DNA of 50,259 nt from Bacteroidales bacterium (GTDB lineage Bacteria > Bacteroidota > Bacteroidia > Bacteroidales > UBA932): positions 1 to 50,259 of the forward strand of contig JAFZBH010000001.1 in NCBI GenBank assembly GCA_017561865.1, in the 5' to 3' direction. Position 1 is the stretch's first letter; every line of letters starts with the position of its first letter. A program made the translations under genes and the position numbers. The notes under the pieces are model-generated. The model saw nothing but the letters and a program-made list of their open reading frames with translations. It searched no databases and was not told the DNA's origin. Below are positions 1 through 8,541 of the stretch, piece after piece.

Positions 1-369
1 ATCCTCGCCAAGGTGCTTGCCAACCGCAAACCGCCCTACGGCATCGCCGGCGGCGTGTTCGACGTGCTCCGCGCGAGCGGCGGCGACACCTTCTGCTGCA
101 CCAACGACGACATCATGTACTGGCTGCTCCAGTTCCGCAACCTGGAGGGCTACGACCTGCTGCCCGCTCCGTGCGTGGCCGTCGCCGCCCTCGCCCAGGC
201 CGTGCGCGAAGGCAAGGTCGCCAAGGACGAATACGTGATGCTCAACTGCACGGGCGGCGGCACCCTCGGCTCGATGGCCAAGGGCTTCGTCCTCAAGGAG
301 CCTGACCTCGTGCTGGATCCGTCCCTTCCCGCCGAGGAGATCATCGCGGCGGTGGACAAGCTGTTCTAA
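1..369 (+). CDS. Cysteate synthase-like PLP enzyme, C-terminal part
   Basis: The reading frame is open from base 1, so this is the 3' end (122 codons plus stop) of a gene starting outside the window. The residues PPYGIAGGVFDVL, the stretch PAPCVAVAALAQAV and the ending YVMLNCTGGG fit the C-terminal half of the threonine synthase/cysteate synthase fold (type II PLP enzymes), where a Gly-rich loop near the C-terminus follows a helix of small residues. Within that family the LNxTGGG ending reminds me most of the Bacteroidota cysteate synthases, which make L-cysteate from O-phosphoserine and sulfite for sulfonolipid synthesis. The PLP lysine lies upstream of the window and cannot be checked. A threonine synthase paralogue is the main alternative. 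Confidence 0.55.
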   Translation: MLAKVLANRKPPYGIAGGVFDVLRASGGDTFCCTNDDIMYWLLQFRNLEGYDLLPAPCVAVAALAQAVREGKVAKDEYVMLNCTGGGTLGSMAKGFVLKEPDLVLDPSLPAEEIIAAVDKLF

Positions 370-379
370 AGATAAATAG

Positions 380-400
380 CGCCGTCAGAAGCTGACGGCG
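380..400. terminator. Bidirectional hairpin between convergent genes
   Basis: A 9-bp perfect inverted repeat (cgccgtcag / ctgacggcg, 3-nt loop) lies between the end of the cysteate synthase-like gene and the end of the convergent outer-membrane gene. It contains the latter's stop codon. On the minus strand it is followed by CTATTTATCTTT, a modest T-rich tail. Confidence 0.55.
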
Positions 401-1023
401 ACCGAGACATCCAGGGCACAATATCCGGCGTCGTTGCGCCGGATATTGTATTCCGGGACGTTCCCGGGCCCTTCCGGATTGGGGATGGACGGATGGTCGT
501 GCAGGTACTTGACGCCGATGAGCAGGTCCAGGTTGCAGCGGTAGGCCAGGTGGAGCCGGTATCCCCCGCCCCCGGAGCAGAGCCAGGCCTGGGCGCCGAA
601 CACCTCGCGCTCGTGCCAGGCGGGCCCTCCCTGCGCAAAGGCGAACCAGCCGTCTTCGGAATGCGTGGCCGGATAAAAGTTGAGCCGCACCAGGGCCGGC
701 AGCAGCCGGTTGTTCTCCCCCACGCCGAAATAGCCCGTCGCAAGCGAGAGCGTGACCCGCTCGTTGAGGTGGAAGCCGAAATGGGCGAGCAGCGTCGCGT
801 TGGGCGTGAAGAGGAAGCCCTTGTCGTCTTCGAAGATGCGGTACCCTTCTTCGCTGAAGAAATTGTACGACCGGGCCAGGAAGAACGTCTGCGTGTAGCC
901 CCATTCCACCCCGAAGGTGTAGCGGTCCGGATCCAGCAGGCCCGCCAGCGGTCCGCCGGCCCGGGCGGGAAGGGCCCAGGCGGCAGCCAGAAGCAGGAGG
1001 AACGGCAGGAACTTTCTTCTCAT
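385..1023 (-). CDS. Putative outer-membrane beta-barrel protein
   Basis: A 212-aa protein with a signal peptide (MRRKFLPFLLLLAAAWALPARA). The rest has alternating hydrophobic/polar stretches rich in aromatic residues, such as FGVEWGYTQTFFLARSYNFF, and ends in a terminal aromatic residue (DVSVAVSF). This is the usual pattern of a small 8-10-stranded outer-membrane barrel. It follows a second small barrel protein with a 2-nt gap (stop at 1026, start at 1023), so the two are almost surely co-translated. I do not recognise a specific family; the class is supported, the function is not. Confidence 0.6.
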   Translation of the reverse strand: MRRKFLPFLLLLAAAWALPARAGGPLAGLLDPDRYTFGVEWGYTQTFFLARSYNFFSEEGYRIFEDDKGFLFTPNATLLAHFGFHLNERVTLSLATGYFGVGENNRLLPALVRLNFYPATHSEDGWFAFAQGGPAWHEREVFGAQAWLCSGGGGYRLHLAYRCNLDLLIGVKYLHDHPSIPNPEGPGNVPEYNIRRNDAGYCALDVSVAVSF

Positions 1024-1025
1024 CG

Positions 1026-1601
1026 TCAGAAGCGGTACAGGAGGTTGACTTGCGGATAATAGGCGTGGAAGACTCCGGAGCGGTAGAACGACAGGATCAG
1101 TGCGCCGGTGATGGGGTCGGTGCGCAGGTGGATACCCGGCGCCGCCGTCAGGCTGACGTCCAGCGTGAGGCGCCGGGAGAAATCGGCGCGCAGCCCGGCG
1201 CTGCCGGTCACGGCCGCCACGCCGCCCATCGGATGCGTGAGCTCCCGGTCGAAGCTGCTGAAGAATCCCTTCTCGAAATCGTGGGCATAGCCCAACATTC
1301 CGCCCGCCCCGGCGTGCAGCAGCAGCGCCCAGTCGTCCCATTCGTAGCTGAAGAAATAGTAGTCGTGCGTGTAGCAGAAAAACACCCCCGGCGTGCGGGT
1401 CCGCCCGGTCAGGATCCCGTACAGGTCGGTGCGCAAGGTCAGGATGTTCGTCTCCCATCCGCCGGCGGTGTCCAGCATCGCGGTCACGCCCGCGCCCTTG
1501 GGCGACTGGAAGACGCCGAGCAGGCGGTCCTGGGCGCGCAGCGGCGTGCTGCAGAGCAGCAGGCAGGCCGCCAGGAGGAGGATATGGGCCGGTTTGCACA
1601 C
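1026..1601 (-). CDS. Putative outer-membrane beta-barrel protein
   Basis: A 191-aa protein with an N-terminal signal sequence (CKPAHILLLAACLLLCSTPLRAQ) and a barrel-like body with many aromatic residues (CYTHDYYFFSYEWDDWALLLHAGAGG), ending in the strand-like NLLYRF. I chose the GTG start at 1601 because a -7 box (TATATTCG) lies at 1614-1607, only 5 nt upstream; the alternative TTG at 1619 would lie upstream of that box. First gene of a two-gene operon with the following barrel protein. It may be a paralogue or partner of that gene. Function unknown. Confidence 0.55.
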   Translation of the reverse strand: MCKPAHILLLAACLLLCSTPLRAQDRLLGVFQSPKGAGVTAMLDTAGGWETNILTLRTDLYGILTGRTRTPGVFFCYTHDYYFFSYEWDDWALLLHAGAGGMLGYAHDFEKGFFSSFDRELTHPMGGVAAVTGSAGLRADFSRRLTLDVSLTAAPGIHLRTDPITGALILSFYRSGVFHAYYPQVNLLYRF

Positions 1602-1606
1602 GGATA

Positions 1607-1614
1607 CGAATATA
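1607..1614 (-). promoter_or_regulatory. -7 promoter box (TATATTCG)
   Basis: Matches the Bacteroidota -7 consensus TAnnTTTG with one change and ends 5 nt before the GTG start of the barrel protein, so the transcript would have almost no leader. Confidence 0.5.
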
Positions 1615-1622
1615 GCCAAAAC

Positions 1623-1654
1623 TTTGATTTTTTCCTACGAAAATGCTATCTTCG
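1623..1654 (+). promoter_or_regulatory. Promoter: TTTG, 20 nt, TATCTTCG
   Basis: TTTG at 1623-1626 and TATCTTCG at 1647-1654 are separated by 20 nt, close to the Bacteroidota -33/-7 arrangement. They lie 30 nt upstream of the ATG at 1685. Confidence 0.6.
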
Positions 1655-1684
1655 CAAATAGAAAGCATCTAAAACCTGTCCGCA

Positions 1685-2821
1685 ATGTCAGTCGAAATCA
1701 GACCGGTCCGCACCCGGGCCGAACTCCGGAAGTTCGTCAATTTCCCGGAGAAACTCTACCGCCACAACCCTTATTACGTTCCGCCCCTGGTGTTCGACCA
1801 GATGGACACGCTGGACCAGAAAAAGGGTGCGGCGCAGGAGTTCTGCGACTCCGTCCTGTATATGGCTTACCGGGACGGCGAGCCGGTCGGCCGCGTCGCC
1901 GCCATCGTCAACCACAAGGCCAACGAGCAGTGGAACCACAAGGAGGTGCGCTTCGGCTGGTACGATTTCGTCGAGGACCGCGAGGTCGCCCGGGCGCTGA
2001 TGGACAAGGTGTACGAGTTCGGCCGCGAGCACGGGATGGAATCGGTCGTGGGCCCGCTGGGCTTCACGGATTTCGATCCGGAGGGCATGCTCGTCGAGGG
2101 CTACGACCAGCTCAGCACGATGGCCCTGATATACAACTATCCCTACTATAACGATTATCTCGCGGAGATGGGTTTCGTCAAGGACGCCGACTGGATCGAA
2201 TACAAGGTCCAGGTGCCGACCGTGATGCCCGAGCGCTGGCCGCGCCTGGAGAAGATCATCTCCGAACGCGCCAACGTGCACCTGCGTCCGCTCACGCGCA
2301 AGATCATCCGCCAGGAGGACTATGGCCACAAGGTGTTCAAATGCATCAACGAGTGTTATAAGGACCTCTACAATTTCACGGTCCTGCCCGACCATATGGC
2401 CGACAAGTACCTGGGCTTCTACCTCAGCATCCTGGACCTGCGCTTCCTGTCGATGGTGGAGAACGAAAAGGGCGAGCTCGTCGCCTTCGGCATCTCGATG
2501 CCTTCGATCGTGAAGGCCCTGCAGAAGACGCGCGGCAAGCTTTTCCCCTGGGGCTGGTGGCCCCTGCTGAAGGCGATGTTCATCAAGCACGGCGACATGG
2601 TCGAACTCCTGCTGGTGGGCGTGCATCCGGACTACCAGAACAGCGGGGTGAACTCGCTGGTCTTCATGGACATGTTCCGGAAATACAACCAGATGGGCAT
2701 CAAGGTGGCCGAGACCAATGCCATCCTGGAGGACAACTTCAAGAACCAGGGCCAGTTCCGCGACTTCGAGCACGAGTGCAAGAAACGGCGCCGCTCCTAT
2801 ATCAGGAAACTCGAATACTAA
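1685..2821 (+). CDS. GNAT-like N-acetyltransferase family protein
   Basis: A 378-aa cytoplasmic protein without signal or membrane segments. The N-terminus (VEIRPVRTRAELRKFVNFPEKLY, then PYYVPPL) and the C-terminal part (LLLVGVHPDYQNSGVNSLVFMDMF, then GIKVAETNAILEDN) have the look of the GNAT acyl-CoA fold: the second stretch resembles the motif A/V strand-loop-helix with a Q-N-S-G-V pyrophosphate loop. Proteins of this length and start are common in Bacteroidales as uncharacterised GNAT-like proteins; I know no assigned substrate. It has its own promoter at 1623-1654 and is followed 4 nt later by rarA, so the two probably form an operon. The start is the first in-frame ATG after the promoter. 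Confidence 0.65.
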   Translation: MSVEIRPVRTRAELRKFVNFPEKLYRHNPYYVPPLVFDQMDTLDQKKGAAQEFCDSVLYMAYRDGEPVGRVAAIVNHKANEQWNHKEVRFGWYDFVEDREVARALMDKVYEFGREHGMESVVGPLGFTDFDPEGMLVEGYDQLSTMALIYNYPYYNDYLAEMGFVKDADWIEYKVQVPTVMPERWPRLEKIISERANVHLRPLTRKIIRQEDYGHKVFKCINECYKDLYNFTVLPDHMADKYLGFYLSILDLRFLSMVENEKGELVAFGISMPSIVKALQKTRGKLFPWGWWPLLKAMFIKHGDMVELLLVGVHPDYQNSGVNSLVFMDMFRKYNQMGIKVAETNAILEDNFKNQGQFRDFEHECKKRRRSYIRKLEY

Positions 2822-2825
2822 CCGG

Positions 2826-4136
2826 ATGGCAGAGCCCCTGAATACCCTTCTTCCTCCGCTTCCCGAGCGGATGCGGCCCAGGATCCTGGCCGATTATGTC
2901 GGACAGCGGCACCTGGTCGGCCCGGGATGCATCCTGCGGAACATGATGGATGCGGGCTCGCTCTCCTCCTTCATTCTCTGGGGCCCACCGGGCGTCGGCA
3001 AGACCACCCTCGCCCGCATCATCGCGAACACGCTCGACCGCGAGTTCTACACCTTGTCGGCCGTGAGCGCCGGCGTCAAGGACGTGCGTGATGTGATCGA
3101 TGCCGCCAAGAGCAAGTCGCTTTTCAGCCAGGCCGGCGCACCGATCCTGTTCATCGACGAGATCCACCGTTTCAACAAGGCGCAGCAGGATGCCCTGCTG
3201 GGCGCCGTGGAGGCCGGGACCGTCATCCTGATCGGGGCCACGACGGAGAATCCTTCTTTCGAAGTGATCACGCCCCTTCTGTCCCGCTGTCAGGTGTTCG
3301 TGCTGAAGTCGCTGGAAGTCGCGGACCTGCAGCAGCTGCTCGACCGGGCCCTGCGCGAGGACGTGGTCCTGAAGCAGCACCGCATCGAGGTCCCGGAGAC
3401 GGACGCGCTCTTCCGCCAGAGCGGGGGCGATGCGCGCAAGCTTCTGAACATCCTGGAGATCGTGGTGGATTCGCAGCTCGGCAAGCGGGACCCGGTGGTG
3501 ATCGACAACCGCAGCGTGACGACCTGCCTGCAGGAGAACGTCGCCATCTACGACAAGGGTGGCGAGATGCATTACGACATCATCTCGGCCTTCATCAAGA
3601 GCGTCCGCGGGTCGGATCCCAATGCGGCGGTGTACTGGATGGCGCGGATGCTGGACGGGGGCGAGGATCCGCTCTTCATCGCCCGGCGGCTCTGCATCCT
3701 GGCGGCCGAGGACATCGGCCTGGCCAATCCGAACGCGCTGCTTCTTGCCGACGCGACCTTCCGCATCGTGCATTCGATCGGGATGCCGGAGGCGCGGATT
3801 CCGCTGAGCGAATGTGCCATTTATCTGGCTTCTTCGCCGAAGAGCAATGCGGCGTATCTGGCGATCGACAAGGCGCTGGCGGCTGCCAAGAACGACCAGA
3901 CGGCCGCGGTGCCGCTGTATCTGCGCAATGCGCCCACGAAGCTGATGGAGGACCTGGGTTATCACGACGGCTACAAGTACGCCCACGATTTCCCCGGCCA
4001 TTTCACCGACCTGGAGTTCCTCCCCCCTTCCCTTTCCGGCACGGTCTTCTACGATCCCCAGCCCAATCCCCAGGAAGACCGCCTCAAGGCCTACCTCTCC
4101 GCCTGCTGGCCGAAGTATTATAAACCTAAGGAATAG
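2826..4136 (+). CDS. rarA: Replication-associated recombination protein A
   Basis: A 436-aa AAA+ ATPase of the RarA/MgsA/WRNIP1 family, which acts at stalled replication forks. Visible features: Walker A GPPGVGKTT near residue 58, Walker B LFIDEIHRFNK, the sensor-1 segment GATTENPSFEV, SRCQVF (arginine finger), and the C-terminal region DPNAAVYWMARMLDGGEDPLFIARRL plus NAPTKLMEDLGY that is typical of RarA tetramerisation domains. Length matches the family. The start ATG at 2826 is chosen because homologues begin just before the PLPERMRP..L segment; a longer frame reaching back into the upstream gene is a shadow. Its last 11 bases overlap the convergent mltD gene. Confidence 0.93.
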   Translation: MAEPLNTLLPPLPERMRPRILADYVGQRHLVGPGCILRNMMDAGSLSSFILWGPPGVGKTTLARIIANTLDREFYTLSAVSAGVKDVRDVIDAAKSKSLFSQAGAPILFIDEIHRFNKAQQDALLGAVEAGTVILIGATTENPSFEVITPLLSRCQVFVLKSLEVADLQQLLDRALREDVVLKQHRIEVPETDALFRQSGGDARKLLNILEIVVDSQLGKRDPVVIDNRSVTTCLQENVAIYDKGGEMHYDIISAFIKSVRGSDPNAAVYWMARMLDGGEDPLFIARRLCILAAEDIGLANPNALLLADATFRIVHSIGMPEARIPLSECAIYLASSPKSNAAYLAIDKALAAAKNDQTAAVPLYLRNAPTKLMEDLGYHDGYKYAHDFPGHFTDLEFLPPSLSGTVFYDPQPNPQEDRLKAYLSACWPKYYKPKE

Positions 4137-5868
4137 GAATCGTTAATTTCTGTCCGGCTCTGATGGCGTCGGATTTGAGGCCGTTGGCGGACTTGATGTT
4201 TTCGGCGCTGACCCCCGGGTAGTTCTTGGCGATCTTGAAGAGAGTGTCGCCGGACTTGACGGTGTAGATGACGGTCTTGGAGGCCGTGGACTTGGAGCCG
4301 GAAGAGCTGCTGCCGGAGGAGGTCGAAGGGCCGCCGTTGCGATAGATATAGAGGGTCTGGCCGATCTGGATGTTGTTGGATCTGAGATTGTTCCAGCTCT
4401 TGAGCTGGTTGACGCTCACCCCGTAGCGCGACGCGATCTTGCCGAGATAATCCCCGCTCTTGACCTTGTACGCGATCCGCTGCTGGCTGCTGCTGCCGCC
4501 CGACGAAGACTTGCCCGTCGACTTGCCGCCACTGCTCGACTTGCTCCCGCTCCCCTGCTCCTGCAGCACCTTGCCGCTCAAAAGAGAGTCCGCTTTGAAG
4601 GTATATAAGTCCGTACCCCGGTTCGCCTCCAGGAACTGTCCCGTCCAGGTGTAGGGCAACTTCAGCACGTAAGGGTGGTTGTTTCCGGGGATGAGGTCGT
4701 TGACGTACTGCGGATTCAGGTTCTGCAGCTCGTCCTTGGGCACGCCCACCACCGCCTCGATCTGGTCGAAATGCAGGTTGCGCCGGATCATGAACGTGTC
4801 CGTCTGCGCCGGCATCCCCATATTCTGCGGCACGATCCCGTACTCGCGGTAATAGGTCATCGCGTACATCGCCCCCACGAAAGCGGGCACGTACGTGCGC
4901 GTCTCCTTCGGCAGATAAGGATAGATGCTCCAGAAGTCACGCTTGCCGTCCGCGCGGCGGATCGCCTTCGACACGTTGCCGGCGCCGCAGTTGTACGAAC
5001 TGATCGCGAGGGCCCAGTCCCCGAAGGTGCGGTAAGCGTCGCGCAGATAGCGCGCAGCGGCCTCAACGGCCTTCTCCACGTCCAGGCGCTCGTCCACGAA
5101 CGAATTGATCTCCAGCCCGTAGCTCACGCCCGTCTGGTACATGAACTGCCAGATGCCCCGCGCTCCCGCACGGGAAGTCGCCACCGGGTTCAGCATCGAC
5201 TCGATGATGGCCATATACTTGAGCTCCTGCGGCAGTCCGTAGCGCAGCAGGATGTCCTCGAAAATCGGGAAATAATACGCGCTCAGTCCCAGCACGCGCC
5301 CCATCCGTGAAGGCATTCGCTCCGAATAGAGGATGATGTAGTTCTTCACCACGTCGTTGTACGGGAGGGTGATGATCGAGTTCATCGCCGACAGGCGGCG
5401 CATCATCTCGGCGTCCGAGACGTTCGAAGTGAAGCGCACCGAGTCCATATCGTATTCGTTCACCGCGTCGAAATCGCTGATCAGCGTGTTCTTGTACCAC
5501 AGGTGCAACAGGCTGTCCGTGGCCTCCGTCGTATACTCGAGGGTGCCGTCTTCCTCTTCAAAGTGCTCCAACGCCTCGATCTCCCGCTCGTCGATATACA
5601 CCCGGCCCCGCAGGCTGTCGAGCAGCCACTGGAGCGAGTCCAGTTCGTCGCGGAGCACGGCGTTCTCCTGCTCGATCTGCTTGCGGTTCGGCCGCCGGCC
5701 GAACAGCCCGCCCAGGACTTCGCGGCCCTGCTTCCTGTCCTGCTGCAACTCCTCGTCGGGGAGCTGCTCTTCCTCGGTGGTGGTCTGGGTGATGTATGTG
5801 CCTGGCTGCGCTCCCAGCGGCAGCGCCAGGGCAGACAGTAAGAGGAATACTATATAAAACTTCTTCAT
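4126..5868 (-). CDS. mltD: Membrane-bound lytic murein transglycosylase D, LysM type
   Basis: A 580-aa secreted enzyme that cleaves peptidoglycan glycan strands. It has a signal peptide (MKKFYIVFLLLSALALPLGAQ), an N-terminal charged region with a coiled-coil stretch (residues about 63-90), a family 1 lytic transglycosylase domain (about 200-340) with the catalytic Glu in IIESMLNP (E223) and the ARGIWQF and SYNCGAGNVSKAI motifs, and then two LysM cell-wall-binding repeats (about 475-520 and 535-580). Ser/Gly/Lys-rich linkers precede each LysM. It is the last gene of the parA-parB-DUF5683-mltD cluster (2-nt gap from the previous gene), an arrangement I know from other Bacteroidota. Confidence 0.92.
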   Translation of the reverse strand: MKKFYIVFLLLSALALPLGAQPGTYITQTTTEEEQLPDEELQQDRKQGREVLGGLFGRRPNRKQIEQENAVLRDELDSLQWLLDSLRGRVYIDEREIEALEHFEEEDGTLEYTTEATDSLLHLWYKNTLISDFDAVNEYDMDSVRFTSNVSDAEMMRRLSAMNSIITLPYNDVVKNYIILYSERMPSRMGRVLGLSAYYFPIFEDILLRYGLPQELKYMAIIESMLNPVATSRAGARGIWQFMYQTGVSYGLEINSFVDERLDVEKAVEAAARYLRDAYRTFGDWALAISSYNCGAGNVSKAIRRADGKRDFWSIYPYLPKETRTYVPAFVGAMYAMTYYREYGIVPQNMGMPAQTDTFMIRRNLHFDQIEAVVGVPKDELQNLNPQYVNDLIPGNNHPYVLKLPYTWTGQFLEANRGTDLYTFKADSLLSGKVLQEQGSGSKSSSGGKSTGKSSSGGSSSQQRIAYKVKSGDYLGKIASRYGVSVNQLKSWNNLRSNNIQIGQTLYIYRNGGPSTSSGSSSSGSKSTASKTVIYTVKSGDTLFKIAKNYPGVSAENIKSANGLKSDAIRAGQKLTIPIP

Positions 5869-5870
5869 TT

Positions 5871-6770
5871 TCAAAAACTTATACCCAGCTTCAGCCCGAA
5901 GGCCGCCTGCTGGGAAACAGGGTTCACGGAGGCGATCTGGCACTCCGGCGCGATCAGCGCCGGGGCCACGCGGAGCGCGATGTCGTCGTCCACCTCGAAG
6001 TTGTGCATATACGAGAAGACGTTGGCGTCGATGACTTGCAGGAGGTACAGCACGGCGATGGCCAGGACCGAGTAGTCGCGGTATCGCCGGTACACGTTGC
6101 GGTAGTACAACGCCTGGTCGGAGGAGATGGGGCCATCGTAGGCCACGTCCGGGTCGTTGGCCTGAAGGTAGATGTTGCGGAAGCGAAGGTAATTGCTCTG
6201 GCAGTCCAGATAATAGTGGACCCCGAAACCCATCGCACCGAGATAGATCGGCAGCTTCCAGTAGTCGTGGTTGTAGATCTGTCCCAGGCCGGGCAGCAGC
6301 AGCGAATAGAGTGTGGCCGTGCCGGGATGCGGGTAGTCGTTGGGGCGGTAGTTGATCACCCCGTCCATCAGGGTGGCCCAATAGGCCACGCCGGCGCCGA
6401 TGAAGCAGTACGTGGCCGCCTGCTTGTTGCCTTTGGCGTTCAGCGCCAGGCCGGCGCCGAGGCTGCCCCCGATCGTGCCGTAGACGATGGGCAGCTTCCA
6501 GGTCTGGCGGTTATAGATCTGCGAGCCGCCGATGAACAGCGCCGAACCGGCGGTCATCGTGCCGATCTTGATCTCGTTCCTGTGCCGCAGGCCGCCGAAA
6601 TAATCCTTGAAGGAAAACAGTACGTCGGTCGAGTCGGCCGCCGAGGCCGGGTCGTCGTTGTACTGCTGCGAGAAGGCGTTCTCCTTGAACTGGGCCGAAG
6701 CGTCCAAGCACGCGAAGACGGCGAGGAGCGCCGTCGTCAGGATGGTGCGGAACAACTTCGGGTGCTTCAT
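5871..6770 (-). CDS. DUF5683 family membrane protein
   Basis: A 299-aa protein with a signal peptide (MKHPKLFRTILTTALLAVFACLDASAQ) and several hydrophobic segments, including AATYCFIGAGVAYWATLMDGV and LPIYLGAMGFGVHYYL. The phrase LPGLGQIYNHDYWKLPIYLGAMGFGVHYY is the hallmark of the DUF5683 family (aggregate of GQIYN..YWKxP motifs), an uncharacterised family of Bacteroidota. The GQIYN/YWK element appears twice in degenerate form (SQIYNRQTWKLPIVYGTIGG earlier), suggesting an internal duplication. It overlaps parB by 1 nt and lies 2 nt before mltD, so it is translated with them. A cell-envelope role is likely from context but not shown. Confidence 0.8.
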   Translation of the reverse strand: MKHPKLFRTILTTALLAVFACLDASAQFKENAFSQQYNDDPASAADSTDVLFSFKDYFGGLRHRNEIKIGTMTAGSALFIGGSQIYNRQTWKLPIVYGTIGGSLGAGLALNAKGNKQAATYCFIGAGVAYWATLMDGVINYRPNDYPHPGTATLYSLLLPGLGQIYNHDYWKLPIYLGAMGFGVHYYLDCQSNYLRFRNIYLQANDPDVAYDGPISSDQALYYRNVYRRYRDYSVLAIAVLYLLQVIDANVFSYMHNFEVDDDIALRVAPALIAPECQIASVNPVSQQAAFGLKLGISF

Positions 6771-7711
6771 CAGAACTGCTTGTCTTCCAATGCTTTAACA
6801 AATGCGCTTACCTCCTCGTCGGAGTCGAACCGTATGGTCATCGTGCCTTTGCCGGAGGGGCTGCGCTTCAGGGATATGTCCTTGGAGAAATATTTCCCCA
6901 CGTGCTCGAGGATGCGGTAATAGTCGGGCGGCAGCTCCTGCGTGCCGGCGAGCGGACGAAGCCGTACGGCCTCGGGGTCCACCTGGAGCTTGCGCACGAT
7001 GCTCTCCAACTCGCGCACCGACAGGCCGTCGCGGATCACCAGGTCGCAGAGCTGCTCCTGCACTTCGGGCGACTCCACGCCCAGGATGGCCTTGGCGTGA
7101 CCGGCGCTCAGCAGGCCCACCTTGATGTCGTGCTGGACCTTGGCGGGAAGCTTCAGCAGGCGGATGGTGTTCGCCACCGTGGCACGCTTCTTCCCCACCC
7201 TGTCGGCGAGGCTGTCCTGCGTGAGGTGGCACTCCTCGATCAGGCGCCGGTAGCTCAGGGCCAGTTCGATCGGGTCGAGGTCCTCGCGCTGGACGTTCTC
7301 CACGATGGCCATTTCGAGCATCCCCTGGTCGTCGGCGTCACGGATGTAGGCCGGAATGGTCGACATCCCCGCCAGGCGGCAGGCCTTGTAGCGGCGCTCG
7401 CCGCTGATGATCTGGTAGCGGCGCTCGGTGATGCGGCGCACCGTGATGGGCTGGATCAGCCCCAGGCTGCGGATCGAGGCGGCCAGTTCCTCCAGGGCGG
7501 CGCCGTCGAAGGACATACGCGGCTGGAAGGGGTTCGGCTCGATCATGTCCACGGGAATTCGCAGGATGTCCGCCGTGTTCTCCGTGCGGGGACGGGTGCC
7601 GACGATCTCCTTGTTCACGTAGCCGACCGGCTTGCGCAGCTGGTCGGCGTTGGGCACCTCGCCGAGCAGGGCGCTCAGGCCCTTGCCGAGTCCGCGGGGT
7701 TCTTTGCTCAT
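6770..7711 (-). CDS. parB: Chromosome-partitioning protein ParB
   Basis: A 313-aa DNA-binding CTPase that loads at parS sites and works with ParA in chromosome segregation. It starts with RGLGKGLSALLGE, the usual ParB N-terminus, and contains the ParB/Srx motif SGERRYKACRLAG, the IVENVQREDLDPIELALSY segment, a helix-turn-helix region (LTQDSLADRVGKKRATVANTIRLLKLP) and a C-terminal dimerisation part. Its ATG overlaps the parA stop by 4 nt. I found no convincing parS site in the window. Confidence 0.95.
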   Translation of the reverse strand: MSKEPRGLGKGLSALLGEVPNADQLRKPVGYVNKEIVGTRPRTENTADILRIPVDMIEPNPFQPRMSFDGAALEELAASIRSLGLIQPITVRRITERRYQIISGERRYKACRLAGMSTIPAYIRDADDQGMLEMAIVENVQREDLDPIELALSYRRLIEECHLTQDSLADRVGKKRATVANTIRLLKLPAKVQHDIKVGLLSAGHAKAILGVESPEVQEQLCDLVIRDGLSVRELESIVRKLQVDPEAVRLRPLAGTQELPPDYYRILEHVGKYFSKDISLKRSPSGKGTMTIRFDSDEEVSAFVKALEDKQF

Positions 7712-8484
7712 AGGCTTTCTCCGTTATGCTCCAGCACTTCCCTCGCCAGGTTGAGGTAGTTCGTGGAGCCGTTGCACATGATGTCGTAGAGGAGGATGGG
7801 TTTGCCGTGCGAGGGGGCTTCGCTGAGGCGTATGTTGCGCTGGATGACCGTGTTGAACACGAGGTCCTGGAAGTGGTCGCGCAGCTCGGCGAGCACCTGG
7901 TTGTGCACGCGGGTGCGTCCGTCGTACATCGTCACCACGAAGCCCTCGATCGTCAGTTCCGGGTTCACCCCGCCCTGCACGAGCCGTATGGTCTGCAGGA
8001 GTTTGCCCAGGCCCTCCAGAGCGAAGAACTCGGGTTGCACCGGGATGATCACGGAGTCGGCCGCAGTGAGCGTGTTCACCGTGATGAGGCCCAGCGACGG
8101 GGAGCAGTCGATGATGATGTAGTCGTAGTCGTCGCGCACCGGGGCGAGGGCCTGCTTGAGCAAGGATTCGCGTCCCTCGGCCTCCAGCATCTCGATCTCG
8201 GCGCCCACCAGGTTGATGTGCGAGGGCACGAGGTGCAGCCGCTCGATCTCCGTCTGCACCAGGGCGTCGGAGATGCCGATCTGGCCGATCATCACTTCGT
8301 ACAACGTTCGACGCTGGTCATTGTCCGGCGCGAAATTGAGGCCCGAGGTCGTGTTGGCCTGCGGGTCCGCGTCGATGATCAGCACCTTCTTCTCCAGCAC
8401 GGCCAGCGAAGCCGCCAGGTTGATGGCGGTGGTGGTCTTGCCGACTCCTCCCTTCTGGTTGGCTATGGCGATGACTTTTCCCAT
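7708..8484 (-). CDS. parA: Chromosome-partitioning ATPase ParA/Soj
   Basis: A 258-aa deviant-Walker P-loop ATPase. The deviant Walker A motif KGGVGKTTT is at residues 11-19, Walker A' (LIIDADPQANTTSGL) follows, and YIIIDCSPSLGLITVNTL is the Walker B region. It forms nucleoid-bound gradients with ParB. First gene of the parA-parB-DUF5683-mltD operon. A -7 box (TAAATTTG, 8517-8510) lies 25 nt upstream of its ATG and faces the promoter of the divergent lipid kinase. Confidence 0.95.
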   Translation of the reverse strand: MGKVIAIANQKGGVGKTTTAINLAASLAVLEKKVLIIDADPQANTTSGLNFAPDNDQRRTLYEVMIGQIGISDALVQTEIERLHLVPSHINLVGAEIEMLEAEGRESLLKQALAPVRDDYDYIIIDCSPSLGLITVNTLTAADSVIIPVQPEFFALEGLGKLLQTIRLVQGGVNPELTIEGFVVTMYDGRTRVHNQVLAELRDHFQDLVFNTVIQRNIRLSEAPSHGKPILLYDIMCNGSTNYLNLAREVLEHNGESL

Positions 8485-8509
8485 ATGTCCTCAAAATATC
8501 CTAAGATTG

Positions 8510-8537
8510 CAAATTTAACAAATTATTCCTATATTCG
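8510..8537. promoter_or_regulatory. Divergent back-to-back -7 boxes, parA / lipid kinase
   Basis: Minus-strand TAAATTTG (8517-8510) serves parA; plus-strand TATATTCG (8530-8537) serves the lipid kinase. They are separated by 12 bp. A TTG at 8507-8509 is 20 nt before the plus box. The plus box ends 4 nt before the ATG at 8542. Confidence 0.6.
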
Positions 8538-8541
8538 TGGT